Shown here piece after piece: positions 10,905 through 23,380 of a stretch of DNA of 64,000 nt. The position numbers and the translations under genes are program-made. Source of the stretch: Aquanectria penicillioides (Eukaryota; Ascomycota; Sordariomycetes; Hypocreales; Nectriaceae); NCBI GenBank assembly GCA_003415625.1, contig PYIU01000009.1, positions 372,001 through 436,000 of the forward strand, in the 5' to 3' direction. Each line of letters opens with the position of its first letter. Position 1 is the first letter of the stretch. The notes below the pieces were generated by a model. The model worked only from the letters and a program-made list of their open reading frames with translations, did no database searches and was not told the origin of the DNA.

Positions 10905-13900
10905 TCATTGTTTCCTCAACTTGAGGAGCTCAGATAGCGACCGTCTATGCTTCGCCCTGACACTAGGGCTAATAGCCGCAGCTTCTGACGAATCATCCGA
11001 CGTAGGCTGAGTCTTCTCAGATGACGACGATATCCAAGACGATGATGGGTTCTCATCGGAATGTCCCGAAGCACCACCAGGGCTGCTGTTCCAAGCCAAC
11101 ACAACTCGAGGGCCGTGCTCGACTTCGCTATGCTCCTGTGCTTTTCTTTCCTTCGACCGTGGTCCAATAATGTACGGGGTGTGACCAAATACCACTGCGC
11201 CATTGTCTCCCATAGTTTCCATGGGCACGTTCCAACAACTTTTGGGAATATCAAGGTGCAACTTTTGCCCTTTGGGGAGCAGCAATTGGACAGGGTCATG
11301 ATGAAACCCGGCCCCCCTCGCGGCGGAGCAAGTGCAAGACATCCGCAAGGCGAGAACAGGTCGTATCGCGATGACCACACAATACCTGGCGCTATGTTCC
11401 CCGACTCTGGCATCCCATCAATTCGAGAAATCTGGATTTTCTTCAAGGTCGCCACAGAGGCGCCCAAATAGTCCATGTCCATCGGAACCGTCTTCCATAT
11501 CTTACAGAGCGCATTCGAGTTTCTAGCCTCGATCAACTCTCCAAAGTACTTCCCGAATATGGTTGTAGCTTTGATTGCACGGATATAGTCTACCCATCCG
11601 TGGCCACCTGTTTGTAAATGATATGCCCGCTGTTGGACAGGGCCATTGGGCTTTGCGACATCCCAGAAGTCGAAACCGGCCAAGCTTTTAACCATGATTT
11701 TGCTTGTTTGACGAAACCAATAGCCGTCCTGTGCCGCAACTTGGGACTGGTAGTCGATGAGCACTTGCAGGTCGTGCAGAATCTCCTGCACTCTATCACG
11801 GAACCGGTACAGCTTTTCTACCAGCTCTCCTTTCTCATTTGGTACCACATCATCGACGTAGAGTGGGAGATTGAGGTTGTTAAAGTTTCCCAATATGTCA
11901 ACGGCGGAGGTTCCATCACTGCCAAATGAAGTGTCCCCTTCCAGATTGAGTATCCCAGTAGGCTTCCACTTGGAACGATATGCTGGTTTCAGGCGATCTT
12001 GTTCAACCGAGGCTCGTACGAGGTGTAACAAGGCGGACGCACCATCAGCGAGCCACGATCGTCGTTCCTTGACATCGCAAAAGACCAACGATTGACCTGA
12101 GACCCAATCTAGCAGTGCCATGTAGCTCTTACCCCTTCGGAGATAAACTGGTTTGTCCCTTTTGCCGATGGAAACCGAGACTCCTGCTATCAAATTCGAA
12201 CCACCTTCAACATAGATCTTATCTATGACGATAGCTTTTGGGGGTGGCGGCAAGCCCGAGTGATAAACTTGTAAGTTTGCATCAGGATGCCCTAAAACGA
12301 GGGAAATTCAAGAGTTAGTGTGGGAAAAGAACCTAATCAAATACTACGCACCTGTGTATTCTTGGACATCATTGCACCATCCAACAATGTGTCGACGGGT
12401 TTCAAGATCTTTGAGCTCTAGCCCTTGAAGTGATTCGTAATTAAACCCATCAAGGCGGGAGTCGCAGTACGAAATGCGATCGCCGTCAGAGTTGAACAAC
12501 AGGTGCCACAGCACGGTATCCGCCGTAGTCGAAACTGCCACAAGGAGAGAACAGAATCCTTTCATCATGATCCTCTCTCCGAGGCTCACAATCTGACTTG
12601 ATTGCACCAAAGCTTCCATTACTTGCAAAGAGAGCTCAATACCGGTATTGGGAACAGCCCGTTGACGAATCGGATACCCTGTTACCAGAACTGGGTTTTG
12701 GAACATGTCGGCCCAGCAGAAACCAGGCAATGATGAATCGACCCTTTGCCTCGTCTCAATGTGATATTCAATTTTGCAAGATGCATGGACCTCTTTTTGG
12801 CTTGTTTCATGATCCATATCCTCGATATGAGCTGACGAGAAGCGAGGTGAACAAGTCACCACACCTTCTTCCGTCGGTGACGGTTGGAGAGCAGAACCTA
12901 GCCACCCTAATTGCTCACCAACTTCGGCCACGAAGTCAAGGCTTCCCTTCGCTGTAACGATGCACAGATTTCTCGATTGAGTGATTTTTAGGAATGATCC
13001 ATTTTGCAATCCGTCTGTGAGTCCAAAAAAGTCAGCTCTGGCATGATCATTGATATACCTACGATTCACAAACTTACCATTATATGTGGCTGTCTTAGAA
13101 CCTGGAAGAAACCTCTTCAGTAAGTACCTAATGGGCTCATGCGATAACGGCCACACTTGTTTCATGTATTCTTGAACTGTTGTTGCTTGCGCCTGTTGCC
13201 GGTTTCCCGTCACACAGATGATGGAATCTAGTACATTAGGGCTAGAATCGCCGTACTCCTGGTTTGAAATGAACTCAGCAAGATCCCAGGCAAGCTCGAA
13301 TTCCATTTTAATTAATGGCAATGCGCTCTGTCGGCTCATTTGGCGAATCAATCCATGATCCAGAAACAGATTTCGAATCGGTTCCCCAATGTCGAACATC
13401 AGATTCTGACTCGGAATATCCAATTCCAAGTATCCCTGTATCGAGGAGCGAAGCCATTGGTAGGCGTTAGAGGCTTCGATAAAGTTCTTATACTCATCAA
13501 TATTAGGGAATACTTCGAGGTTCGCGGTGCGGCCATACTCGTGGTCGGCCACAAAAGGAGACTCGAGAACTCCCGAGGTCTCATATTCGAGGGTTGAAAC
13601 CCAGTTTCGAATGTCTACTCGATAAGTTGACTTGAGTTTTCGCTGCATCATCTCGTCTCCCTCCTCTTCTTCCCATTCTCCCTCCTCGTAGTCGCTGAGT
13701 TGCTCGGAGAGGGAATTTGGCACTAATCCCAGAGTATCAACAATGTCCCTAGTACGAAATCAGCATCAGGTAAAAATAATTGTACTTCTTACATACCTTC
13801 TATATTTATGAACGAACACCGAAACTCCCCTCTGCGCGCCTGTGGATGATTCTCCATGGAGTCTTCGAGCGAATATTTTCAGCAACTCTGGGAGGCGGGC

Positions 13901-16641
13901 TCCATAAAAGCTCTCGGCGAACCCTTGGAAATTTGGAAGCTTGGAAATGTCTTCTGCTAGATACTGAGAAATTTGTGATATATACGTCTCCCTCCATTGA
14001 AGAGGCACCGAATCCACAGAATAGAGTGAGGTGGCATCGCTCAACCTCCTCGGGTTAGTTTCGGAATGGTCATAGCTGGCGTATCCAGAATCAGCTTTTG
14101 AGGATGCCCCTGCCTGGCTGATATTGTCAATAGGATGCTTCGAGGAAATCTCTAGTGGTTGTTGATCTGGCTGCGCTGTTTCCTTTGTGTCACTCTCCAG
14201 GTAGCTTGACTTTACTTGAGCCTCAGCATCTATGTACCGAGGGGTAACGACACTTCCTTCACTGATAACTTCTGGTCGTGGAAAGGGCTCCTTTTTGAAC
14301 TTATTTATACTCTGAGTTCGCGATGTAAACCCACTGAGGCGATCTTTTATGGTAGGCTCGGGCCTATTACGCCTCATGACTTGCTGCCGGTGAAATTGTT
14401 GCACGACTTCGAACTGACCATGGTGACCCTTGAGAAGACAATCAAATATTTCCGCTTGAGATTTCTTGCTGCAGATACACTCATTTGACCGGTAGAATGT
14501 TTTTCGTGCTTCTGGGCTTGGAAACATGATGCTGAGACGATGGAGGTTTAACTGATGTGGCGCTGACGAAGGTTGATTGATAGCCAGACGAGCCAAATTC
14601 CAGCCATTTTCTCGACTCAGATCTGAGGTTTCGAATTTCATCGCTCCCAATATCGCTGACCCGCCTAATTTCTCAATGGCCACAATTTTGCATGATAACC
14701 TCTCCGAACCAGATCGCCCGCAATTACATCGGTCGGGGTTGACCATTGTCTGCTCATCGATGTCGAGGGATACCATTGATAGTTGACCATCCGTAGGACT
14801 CTGCGTAAATAGTACAAGCATGGGCTTTATTGGCGCCATTTTACGGGTGTTGACCAAAGGCAATTTTCCCTTTCTATTAACTGCTGTGTCTAGCGCGGTT
14901 GTGGTAGTAACGGATTTATCGGCAGTATTCCTTGGAACCCATAGCTGGATGGAAGCTCTCAAGAGATTAGGTTTTTTTACTCCTCTTACCACGAAACAGG
15001 CCATGGCTTGGTTCTGCATATATGCATTCCAAACTTTGAACCCAGTCACCTGTTGTTGAAATTTAAGGGCGTGTATTCGGTTCGTGAAGGATAACCTCAC
15101 CGCTTTACTATCGGACTTGATAACAATATCGCTTGAACGACTCAGACTATTTGGGGTGGCGTATTCAGGACTTATTATGCTAGTCAAGATGTTGAAATCG
15201 ATAACCTCGACTGTCGGGTCATTAGTTATATTTGGCCGAGTATCCTCTTCAATGCCTGACTCACGTTGCCGGTACGTTTCACCATTCGCGTCTTGCTTTT
15301 GAGCCGAGATAATTATGCGATATTGCCTTTTATCTGCGTGCTGGAGAAGCTGAAAACTAAGGATATCTTCTGGATTCAAGCTCTCTAGAGGCCTATCATT
15401 TATTAGCTTCGCCATGGTTGTACGAATGGATAATACGAACGCTTCCATGACTTGACTCATTCCCAAATTGCGACTTTGGTTGTCAAATGAAGCCGGTATC
15501 CCACTGGGTGGAAAGATTAAGCATAACTCTCTTGGTAGTAGTGATATATTAAACTTGGGCCGGGCAGTCCTTTGGTCAATGTGGCTACACTCCCGCGCAA
15601 GCTCCTAATGAGAATCAACATGAAGTATATGGAACAGAGGAGAAGTCATACCCCTTCTAACATGTCAATGTATGACAGCCAGTGTGACTCTGGTGCTGGA
15701 GATTTGGCTTGAAAATCTTGCTTCAGTTTCTTCAAAAGCCAGATGCATTTTAGTAAATTGATGTACTGATCCAGAGGTGGATTACGTTCATGAATTCCTG
15801 AGCTATGGCGAAATGCAATAGTAGAACTGGCTAAATTCCAGAGATAAGCATCAGAGAGCTCCCTGAGGTTCGATTTTCCTGCTGTGGAATGGCCAATACG
15901 GCCTAGACGAAGTTCGGTACTGAAGCGGCGACCAACTTCTTCCGATACTTCGAGCAAACCGGTCTGGCGTGTGGAGTTCTCTCTTAGCAGCTTTTCAAGA
16001 TCAGGAACCACAATACCATCGTAAACTCCATCGAGGGGTTTGCTGGAGTCGATTTGATCCCTGGGGATGTCCTCACGAGCTCTAGACAGGATATCCCTAT
16101 TGACTGTTGTTAGTTTAAACCAGGCGCGAGACTTCATGAAGCTTACAATTCAAAAGGTTTTAGAAAGATGTGGACCTGCGAAAAATGGGATCTGATGCGA
16201 TGCCGTAAGTCATCCACGGTTCTTTGAAGCGACTGATTCCATCCTAAGACAACCGAGGGCATGATTCCAATCCTACTATGATCATTCGCTGTAATGAGTG
16301 CGTGACATTCCCCAAGTGTAGTCTCATAGTCCCCAACTATCTCCTTGAGTGATTTAGGGTCCCATCTTGCCTTTTTTCCGAAACTCCCTCGCTTTAGGAA
16401 GACATCTTCGACCCTGATGATGATGCTAGACAGAAGGTCGAGAGCTTCTGCAAGCCGTTTCACGTCTTTGCCAAACTCGGCATATTGCTCGACTATTTTT
16501 GGACATCAGAGGCTGAAGTTGATCAAGATTGCGCTAGAACTTCCTACCAGTGGAGGCACGATTCTCAAACCCATATCGGTACACATCCCAGGCTGGCCGA
16601 CCAAAGGCAACGGCATCAGCCGACTGGATATTCACTTCCAT
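10905..16641 (-). CDS. large (1786-residue) conserved fungal protein of unknown function
   Basis: Seven exons splice in one frame: 16641-16548, 16492-16147, 16096-15652, 15604-13797, 13748-12352, 12291-11386 and 11269-10905. The N-terminal part is helical (LAEALDLLSSIIIRVEDVFL, SLQRTVDDLRHRIRSHFSQV). The centre carries a Ser/Thr-rich linker and the acidic stretch DYEEGEWEEEEGDEMM. The segment TADTVLWHLLFNSD ... RRHIVGWCNDV followed by RSWLADGASALLHLVRASV is one I recall from large uncharacterised fungal proteins. The C-terminus is Ser-rich and ends in a basic tail (RAKHRRSLSELLKLRKQ). No NTPase, kinase or protease motif is seen. The last intron (11385-11270, 116 nt) is the least certain: its donor is good (CAG|GTATTG), but the acceptor was chosen for frame. 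Function should be treated as unknown. Confidence 0.8.
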
Positions 16642-18204
16642 CGAGCATGAAGACAAAGCGCTAGCTGGGCATACAACCGGGTCTCGGCTGGGAGCAGAGC
16701 AGAGAGTAAGACTGGACTGTGTTCATCGGCTTACCATACAATCATGTTCCAGAGCCTGATAATGACAGATATCAGCTTCTAGGTTGCGATGTGACCAGAT
16801 AGGTTGTAGAATGCGTTCAGCTGACAAAGACCGCAAGCTGAAGGTGGGGTGTGGCATCAGAGCTGAGCCACCCTGGCAGCCTGGCGATCAGTTACAACTC
16901 GAATCAGGCTCTAGACGTTTCGGGGTAATTACTGTTCCGAGCCATCGCTTTTCGCACTGGTTATTTATTGGCGTTGAAACCAGAACGAGACACTCATGGC
17001 GTCGCCGTGAGCCGTAGGGTTGAATGCAACGCACCCATTTCCCCCTCTGCTCACGCTTATGGCTCGTTGTTGTGCAGCGCGCCCCAAGTCGAAGCACAAA
17101 TTGAACAGAGAATGATATTTGACATAAAGAGACCGCGCTCTCGGTGCATTTGGATGCCACTGTGTTTTTCCATTCCAACTATCTCACTTTCAAGTAGTGG
17201 CTGGCGCTCCCGGCTAGCCTCCGGTGCTTGCGAGCTCACACACTTCGACTACTACGACCGCAACGATGACCAGATATATCACAGAGGATGAAATATTGTA
17301 CAGGTGTATTTTACTGGGTTTCTTTTATCATTGCTCAAATGACGGCGTATACAAGAATCAATTTTTAACAAAAAACAGGCGGATGCTTACTTTTCCTTGC
17401 CCATTGAAGCAGTTATCCCAAGTCGAATGGGATTGGGAATCTATGCACCTTGACAATTAGAATGATAACTTGATTGTAATATCATTTTTTTTTGCTAGCC
17501 ACGGTGGGACTATTATTTGTCTGTCTTTCCCCTCTCACTCTAAAGGGGCATGGCAATGCTCCCTCGGTCTATTGAAGCAAAAAGAGGGACATCTCCTGGA
17601 GTGGATTTCCCCTGGATCAGACCCCATTCTGTTTGCCATTGGGGAATGGCATCGATACCAGTCACCCTATCTCGCTAGCAATTACTGATTGTAGAGCTGC
17701 CACATATGGGTTTTTCGTCCAAGCACACTCGGCCAAAGGCCAAAAAGATGCTGATCCGACTCATCCGGGATCCAATCACTCCTGAGTACTGACTCGGGTT
17801 AGCAAGATGGAGACCACGCTAGGCGACCCAGAAATCTGTGCAACCAAACCGGCCAATCTGCCTTGGGCACTCCTCGTAATCCCTCTGGACTGCTGGGCTC
17901 TGTCACTATGATAACAAACCCACCCTCCCTCAGGCCCGTTCAGGAGCAGGACCCGCTATCAGATTCGATCTATTGGCGGTGGCGCGAGTCAGCTGGTGGC
18001 CCAACTGCGATGTGGTGTCCTCCTAGCCGCGATCTAGTCAAGTCTATTTGCCACACAAAGAAACCGTCGCTTGATGCCAAGACTGTGCCCTGGTCGGCGT
18101 GTCCATTGCCGTGCCATGTATAAATATGTAGCCCAGCTTTAAGCTTAATTCCCTAATGGAATTAAGGTTCTTTGTTCAACTCACCCTCGTCGCCGTCTGC
18201 AACA
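16642..18204. other. spacer between divergent genes
   Basis: This 1.5-kb region separates the start of the large protein (leftward) from the glutamine-rich protein (rightward), so it should hold both promoters. No gene, RNA or repeat array is recognised. A sequence TATAAATATG at 18118-18127 lies about 80 bp before the next start codon and is a candidate TATA element. Confidence 0.5.
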
Positions 18205-20750
18205 ATGAATTTCTTGAAAAAGGCTAAGAACCAAGTCCAAGGCGCCGTGCAAGACGCCCAAGGTATCTACGGCCAGTATAGACAACAACAGCAGCAGCAA
18301 TATCAACAAAACCAACCGAACCATCAGCAACAACAACAACGACAACAACAACAACAGCAGCAACACCAATACCAACAACACCAAACATACCAGTATCAAC
18401 AACCGCCCCAGCCGCAGCAGCAAGGGCAACCTGCTCACCCCCAGCACCAAGGCTACGGCCAGAATGATCAGCCATATCATGGATACAGCGGACAACCAGA
18501 GCCCCAGTTTTCAGAACACCAGGGATATCAACAACCTGGTTTCAACCATCAACACCCTCCAGCGTCACACCTGCAATACCCTCACCAGCAAGCGGATCTG
18601 CCGCACGCGAATCAGCAACCCCCTCAGCAAAGTCACGCTCATGCGCAGCAAGGTTCGCAGGCTCAACCTCAACCTCAACAGCCATACAACATGAATTCAT
18701 TGCAGCAGGCGTTGCCAATCGTCAATCCTCCCACAACTCCCAGCCTGCAACATCACCAACCCCCGCCGGCTTCTAACCAGTACCAAACTCCATCTTACCA
18801 GCCTACAGCTGCTGCTCCTGCAGTGAGCTATCCACCGCCTCCAGCACCTGCTCCGCAACCATCGTATCAACAGCAGCCCTCACCTAATCATGGTTCAGAT
18901 CATCTCCGGAGTGGGAATCCCTCGGCCCCGGTACCGCAAAGTGCGCCACAAACCCAGAATCCGGCACAACCGAGAGCTCCCGGAATAGCACCGTCGTTGT
19001 CCAAATGCCCTCGACATCAGCCCATATTGCTTGATTTGATGCAGTTTTACGTCTTCCAGCCTCATGTGCGATCCCAGATCCAACCCAACTTGCACCAGGA
19101 CGACTTTGGCATTTGCAGCGCTTGCTACTTAGGATATGTCGCTCCGTACCCGCACCTCGCCAGCTCTTTTGAGCCCCGGAAGCCCAATGAATACCCCCTG
19201 ACGAACCACAGGCCGGGCATGCGCAGTGGTATTGCGATTTTGCGAGACCGAGAGTCAAGCAGATTTTGTTCAGGGAATGTGTGCCCCAAGGGTCAATCGA
19301 GCCACTGTTACACTTCGCCAATACAGCCAAGGAATTGCCAGGCTGTAACGGCAGTGAAGTGGAACAACCCACGGAGCATTACATGACAACCCAGGGAGAT
19401 GGATTCGCGTGCTGCAAGAGCTGCTTTGAATGGTACATTCGCGCTTCGGCATTCGAACAGAACTTTGTGCTGCAGGCACCAAGTTCAGGTTGGAATTGTG
19501 ATATTGGGGCCCGAGGATACGCCTTCAATGTATTGATCGCCGACCTGGACGACGCTAGACCTGACCTCAACCGCTTCTCAGCCAAGGTGAAGCAGCGAAA
19601 TGCACTGCCTCGTTGTCCTGGAGTCGGAGTACCGCTCGCTCCGGCAGGCTCCCAGGGGACGCATTATTTCTTTGAGCCGGCCAGTGGCAAAACTGGAGCC
19701 TTTTGTCAAGCATGCTACTGGGACAAGGTGTTCGGCACATCAATGGAGCCCTTTTTCAACTCTTATGTCAAGCTTGGAGAGGAGTTCTACGGAACCCTCG
19801 GCTGTGATTTAGCCGGCTTGCCAGAGACTTTCGCAATGCAAGCTGCAATCCGCGCGGGCAACGATGAAGTGTGGCGGCGCTGTGCCAGTGGACGTGCAAA
19901 TCTGCCGCGGTGCAGCGGCATCGAGGGCGTCGACGAAGAGACATTGCAGGGTCAAGACGCCGCCTCATCACAGTGGTGCTGTTATACAGAGCACCCGTCC
20001 ATAGAGGTTTGTCCGTTCTGCTATTCATCAGTTGTCGAGGTCCTAGGCGCGGGCCACCTTTTCTCGCCAATTTCAAGGCGTTTGCGACCCGGCATTATAA
20101 GAATGTGTTACTTGGCACAAGCCGCGAATTTGGAGCTGGATACGTCAGACTCGAGCAACTTTGAAAACACCCTCGTATGGCGTGGGAGCTTACTTCGCGA
20201 CTGGCTCCATCACGGTTACAATGCTCATGGAAATTTCTATGGTCTTAAGCATATCGCAAATACTATTGCAAAATTGCCCCCTCCGTGCACGTCTAATGGG
20301 CGTTTGTGGAAGGCTGAGAACAAACGAAAGTGGTATGGAAATGAATACTTGGCCCAAGGCGACGAAAATGAGGTGGGCATTCGAGTATGCGAGGAATGCT
20401 TCATCAATTGTATTAAAGGCACTTTGCTCGAGGGTTTAGTTGGTGTCGACTTGACGCAAAAGGTGTATATGGAAATGCCGACGGGCTTCTGTTGCAACAC
20501 GGCCACACCAGCAGCGAAAGCGCAACTAAAGGCCTCATGCCAGAGCGGAGACTTCCTTCCATACGCAAGGTTTCGGGCCAACCAAAAGGCAGAGGAAGCT
20601 CGCATGCTTGCAAAGAGGGAACAGGAAGCGCAACAAGCTCAACTAAGCGCGACTACGAATGCAATGCTCGCAGCATCGAATCAAACTGCATACCTCAATC
20701 TGATGACGTCGTTGAACCACAACACGAACATGACAATCATGAGGATTTAG
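18205..20750 (+). CDS. Gln-rich, CxxC-repeat protein (frame broken once)
   Basis: The start is the ATG at 18205 (MNFLKKAKNQVQGAVQDAQG), giving about 848 residues if the frame break is mended. The N-terminal 270 residues are Gln/Pro-rich, encoded by CAA/CAG runs (about 18281-18420), and likely disordered. The C-terminal part holds a series of CxxC/CxxxC-type pairs with hydrophobic spacing: ICSACYLGY, CCKSCFEWY, FCQACYWDKV, CPFCYSSVVE and CEECFINC. This suggests repeated zinc-binding modules. The tail is a helical coiled stretch (EEARMLAKREQEAQQAQL). Between about 19191 and 19225 the reading frame moves by one base with no usable intron; the run CCCCC at 19194-19198 is the likely site. I do not recognise the family; no enzyme motif is seen. 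It could be a real frameshift, but an assembly deletion is more likely. Confidence 0.7.
18281..18420 (+). repeat. CAA/CAG polyglutamine tract
   Basis: This is an imperfect CAA/CAG triplet array inside the glutamine-rich gene, with blocks of up to five glutamine codons split by Tyr, His, Asn and Arg codons. The CAA/CAG mixture should make it more stable than a pure CAG repeat. Confidence 0.85.
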
Positions 20751-20984
20751 ACGTTAACTCGAGGAGGAGTGGATAGAGAGCTTGGGAGATGATGAGAACG
20801 ATTAGACGGTCACGACTCTGTGCAATTTCATGAAAGCGTGGAAATTTAACTGGGCTGAAATCCGAATACTGAATTTTGTAATGTTTGTATGTAGCAGCTT
20901 CTCTTAGTAGATGAAAAGCAGGAGCAAATTGGATCGGTGTTACTTGAACACTCCAATCAGAAGACAACCAAGTTGTATCCAAGC

Positions 20985-22627
20985 TCACCTATAGTTCAGA
21001 GAAGTCAGCATCTGTTTCCTTTGTAGGAAGTCTGTTACGAGCCACCTACGCAACAATTGTCCAGCATCAAGTTGACCTTGGTGGTCATCCTGCTCTTTTC
21101 TGATTCTCCATACAATCTCCACAGCCTCACAAGCGTTCCGCACATGTAACGAGCCAAGACACGACTCAAGTTTACGAAACTGTTCTAGCACGAATGCCCT
21201 CTGTTGATACGTGTTTGCTTCGCAGCCAGCGGTGAATAGTGGCATCAAGGTCACAACCCAGGCGTTACAAGCCTCCCCTTGAGCCATATTTCTTACTAGT
21301 TCTAGTATTGCTTCCACTGCAGCTTGAATTGGGATCGAACTTGAAGGCATGTTGTAAAGTCGACGATACAAATGGATGAGTGTTGCTTGCTGAAACGCTT
21401 TATGGCAATGCGTAAGGTCTTTGCCAAATTCAACCGACACACTCGGTGGTATAATGACATCCGGTGGCTTCTGATCATCTCTTGAAATCATCGCCATAAT
21501 TCGAGTTCGGAGTGCCTCAGCTTCGACGCATTTACTAAATTCGGTGTTCGTTCGAGGCCGAGAAAGATGGTCGATCTGCTGCAAAAGACTAAAGATTTCC
21601 ACACTATGGCCAAGAAAGCCATTGATTCTCGTATCAAGGATGCATTTTGACTCGGCCTTGCCATCAGGAATAAGCTGGGTTGGGGCTAAAACTTCGGATT
21701 CGTCTGCACATGCCACATTGGCTAATGTGCCCAGCGACAAGTAAAGGTCATACAAATATTTGAAAGCCGGTTCAGGTTTCTCTCTGTGGGTCAGATTCAA
21801 TTTGCCACTCTCATAATGTCTGAGTAATGCAGTTGCGCCTTTGAGGTGCGTCCTCCAAGACAGCTTTCCTCCTCGGCCGGCGTACAGCTCTGCCAGGCAC
21901 ATGACAAGGCTTGTTGCTAACATTGACTCGTCCTTTTGTCGGCATTGCAACGCTGCACGGAGGAGGGAAAGGCTACTTGTTTGCAGATGTTCAATTAGAA
22001 CTCTAATATCAGCGCCATCTAATTCTGTCAACCCCCTCACCGAATAGCCAACCGCCGACAACGCAAGTACTGCTGACAGCAAATGTGGCGAATGAAGCAT
22101 CGTTGGGACCAGGGTTCTGTAAAGATCCATGTGAATTGACGGGTGACAAGACATTGAAGGAAGTATGTATGTGATAAAGTAATCGAGGAGCCTTCGATAT
22201 TTCTGAGGAATCAAAATGCCATTTGCGAGTTGTCGAGGCGTGGGTTCGAGCACACCGAAGTTCGGTGGTATCGAACCTGTCCCATAAACAAAGCCCCCAT
22301 TGCCGGTATCTAAGGCCCATGTAGTTAGCAGTCGCTTACCATCAGTTCATTTATCTTGAGAAGATGGATGGGGTCTTGCGAACCTATCTTTTGGGGGCCC
22401 TCGTCGCTGCCTTCATTGAGGCATTGGCCAAAGCGAGACCTGTTGAACTCGCGGCCACCCCAGACCAGCCTCACGGAGTACCGGCAATCTCGTAATGAGG
22501 TGTAACATGATCCGCATTTTGGCTTATTTTCGTCGCATCGTTTTCGCCGCCTGCGGCATTCATCACACCCATTCCGAGATCTCCTGGCCGGTGTCCGGAC
22601 TGGTTCCAACTCACTGGAAGTCGACAT
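20985..22627 (-). CDS. Zn2Cys6 transcription factor
   Basis: Two exons are proposed (22627-22384 and 22309-20985), giving about 522 residues. The N-terminus carries a complete Zn(II)2Cys6 DNA-binding cluster (C-x2-C-x6-C-x6-C-x2-C-x6-C), starting RNGCDECRRRRKRC, with the usual basic linker. The rest is the helical fungal transcription-factor domain (YRRLLDYFITYILPS, HSPHLLSAVLALSAVGY), which ends near LLRRWLVTDFLQRK. Such factors bind CGG-type sites as dimers in the nucleus. The ATG at 22627 is the first in frame; a GTG precedes it. The intron uses the weak donor GTTCGC but has a perfect TGCTAAC branch site. A better donor (GTAAGC) lies further in but would give a 31-nt intron and the wrong frame. 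The gene is divergent from the deacetylase at 23381, which it might control. Confidence 0.85.
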
Positions 22628-23380
22628 CACATGGAGACTTGTCCCAAGATTCGGAGCCTAGTAAGTCTCTGGCCACGTGCAAACCTATTCTCTAGTAGAA
22701 ATTGACGCGATGGCTAATAGAATTGCGTATGTAATTAGGTGAACTCCTTACCAGCTGTCCAAAGATTGAGAGTGAGAATGGGGAAAGTCAAGCAACCGGG
22801 AAGTGGAGATTGTAGATGGGCATGTGGATGAGGTGCTCTCAGATAACGCCCACTGAATAGACATAGAGCCTCAAGGTCGATGGAGCTGATAGAGTCGAGC
22901 CTTTCGATGGCCCTAGAGCAGGAATCATACTCTGCAGGATCAGGAAAATCACAAGTAAGGTGACAGTTCCATGTGAGTGGTGTGGTAAGGATCCAATTTC
23001 AAGAGGAGCCCCTCTCCCTGGACTTTGGCACCTTCTTAGGTTTTTAGCACTCGAGCCATGCAGATTGGGAGAACGACAAGAGTTCGTGTGATAGGATATA
23101 GATACCGATAAGGGGAACCTAAACCAAATATGGACTATTTGGCCGTGCCTTTTTTGCCACCCCCAAAATCAGGGCAAACTCACACCTATAGATTTCCCAG
23201 AGGAGAAACTCGAAGAGTTCCCTGCTGATAACGCACTGACGCATGTCCTTCGCAAACTCAAAGCACAAGTATATATAGAAAAGGAGGCAACTATCTCGCT
23301 TGGGGTCTGACATATTGAGACGAGATTTTATGCCCCGATTGGTTCATTTGGACACGAGACGAGGCACAGTACCAACCAAA
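22628..23380. promoter_or_regulatory. divergent intergenic region, regulator / deacetylase
   Basis: About 750 bp lie between the divergent Zn2Cys6 gene and the polysaccharide deacetylase. A TATATAGAAA element at about 23270-23279 sits roughly 105 bp before the deacetylase ATG and is a plausible TATA box. No other feature is seen. Confidence 0.5.

Noticed and set aside
20737..20988. Additional 3' exon for the Zn2Cys6 gene
   Set aside because: The preceding frame ends with a normal stop at 20985, and the extra frame has no transcription-factor features; a GTGAGC donor is present but not needed.
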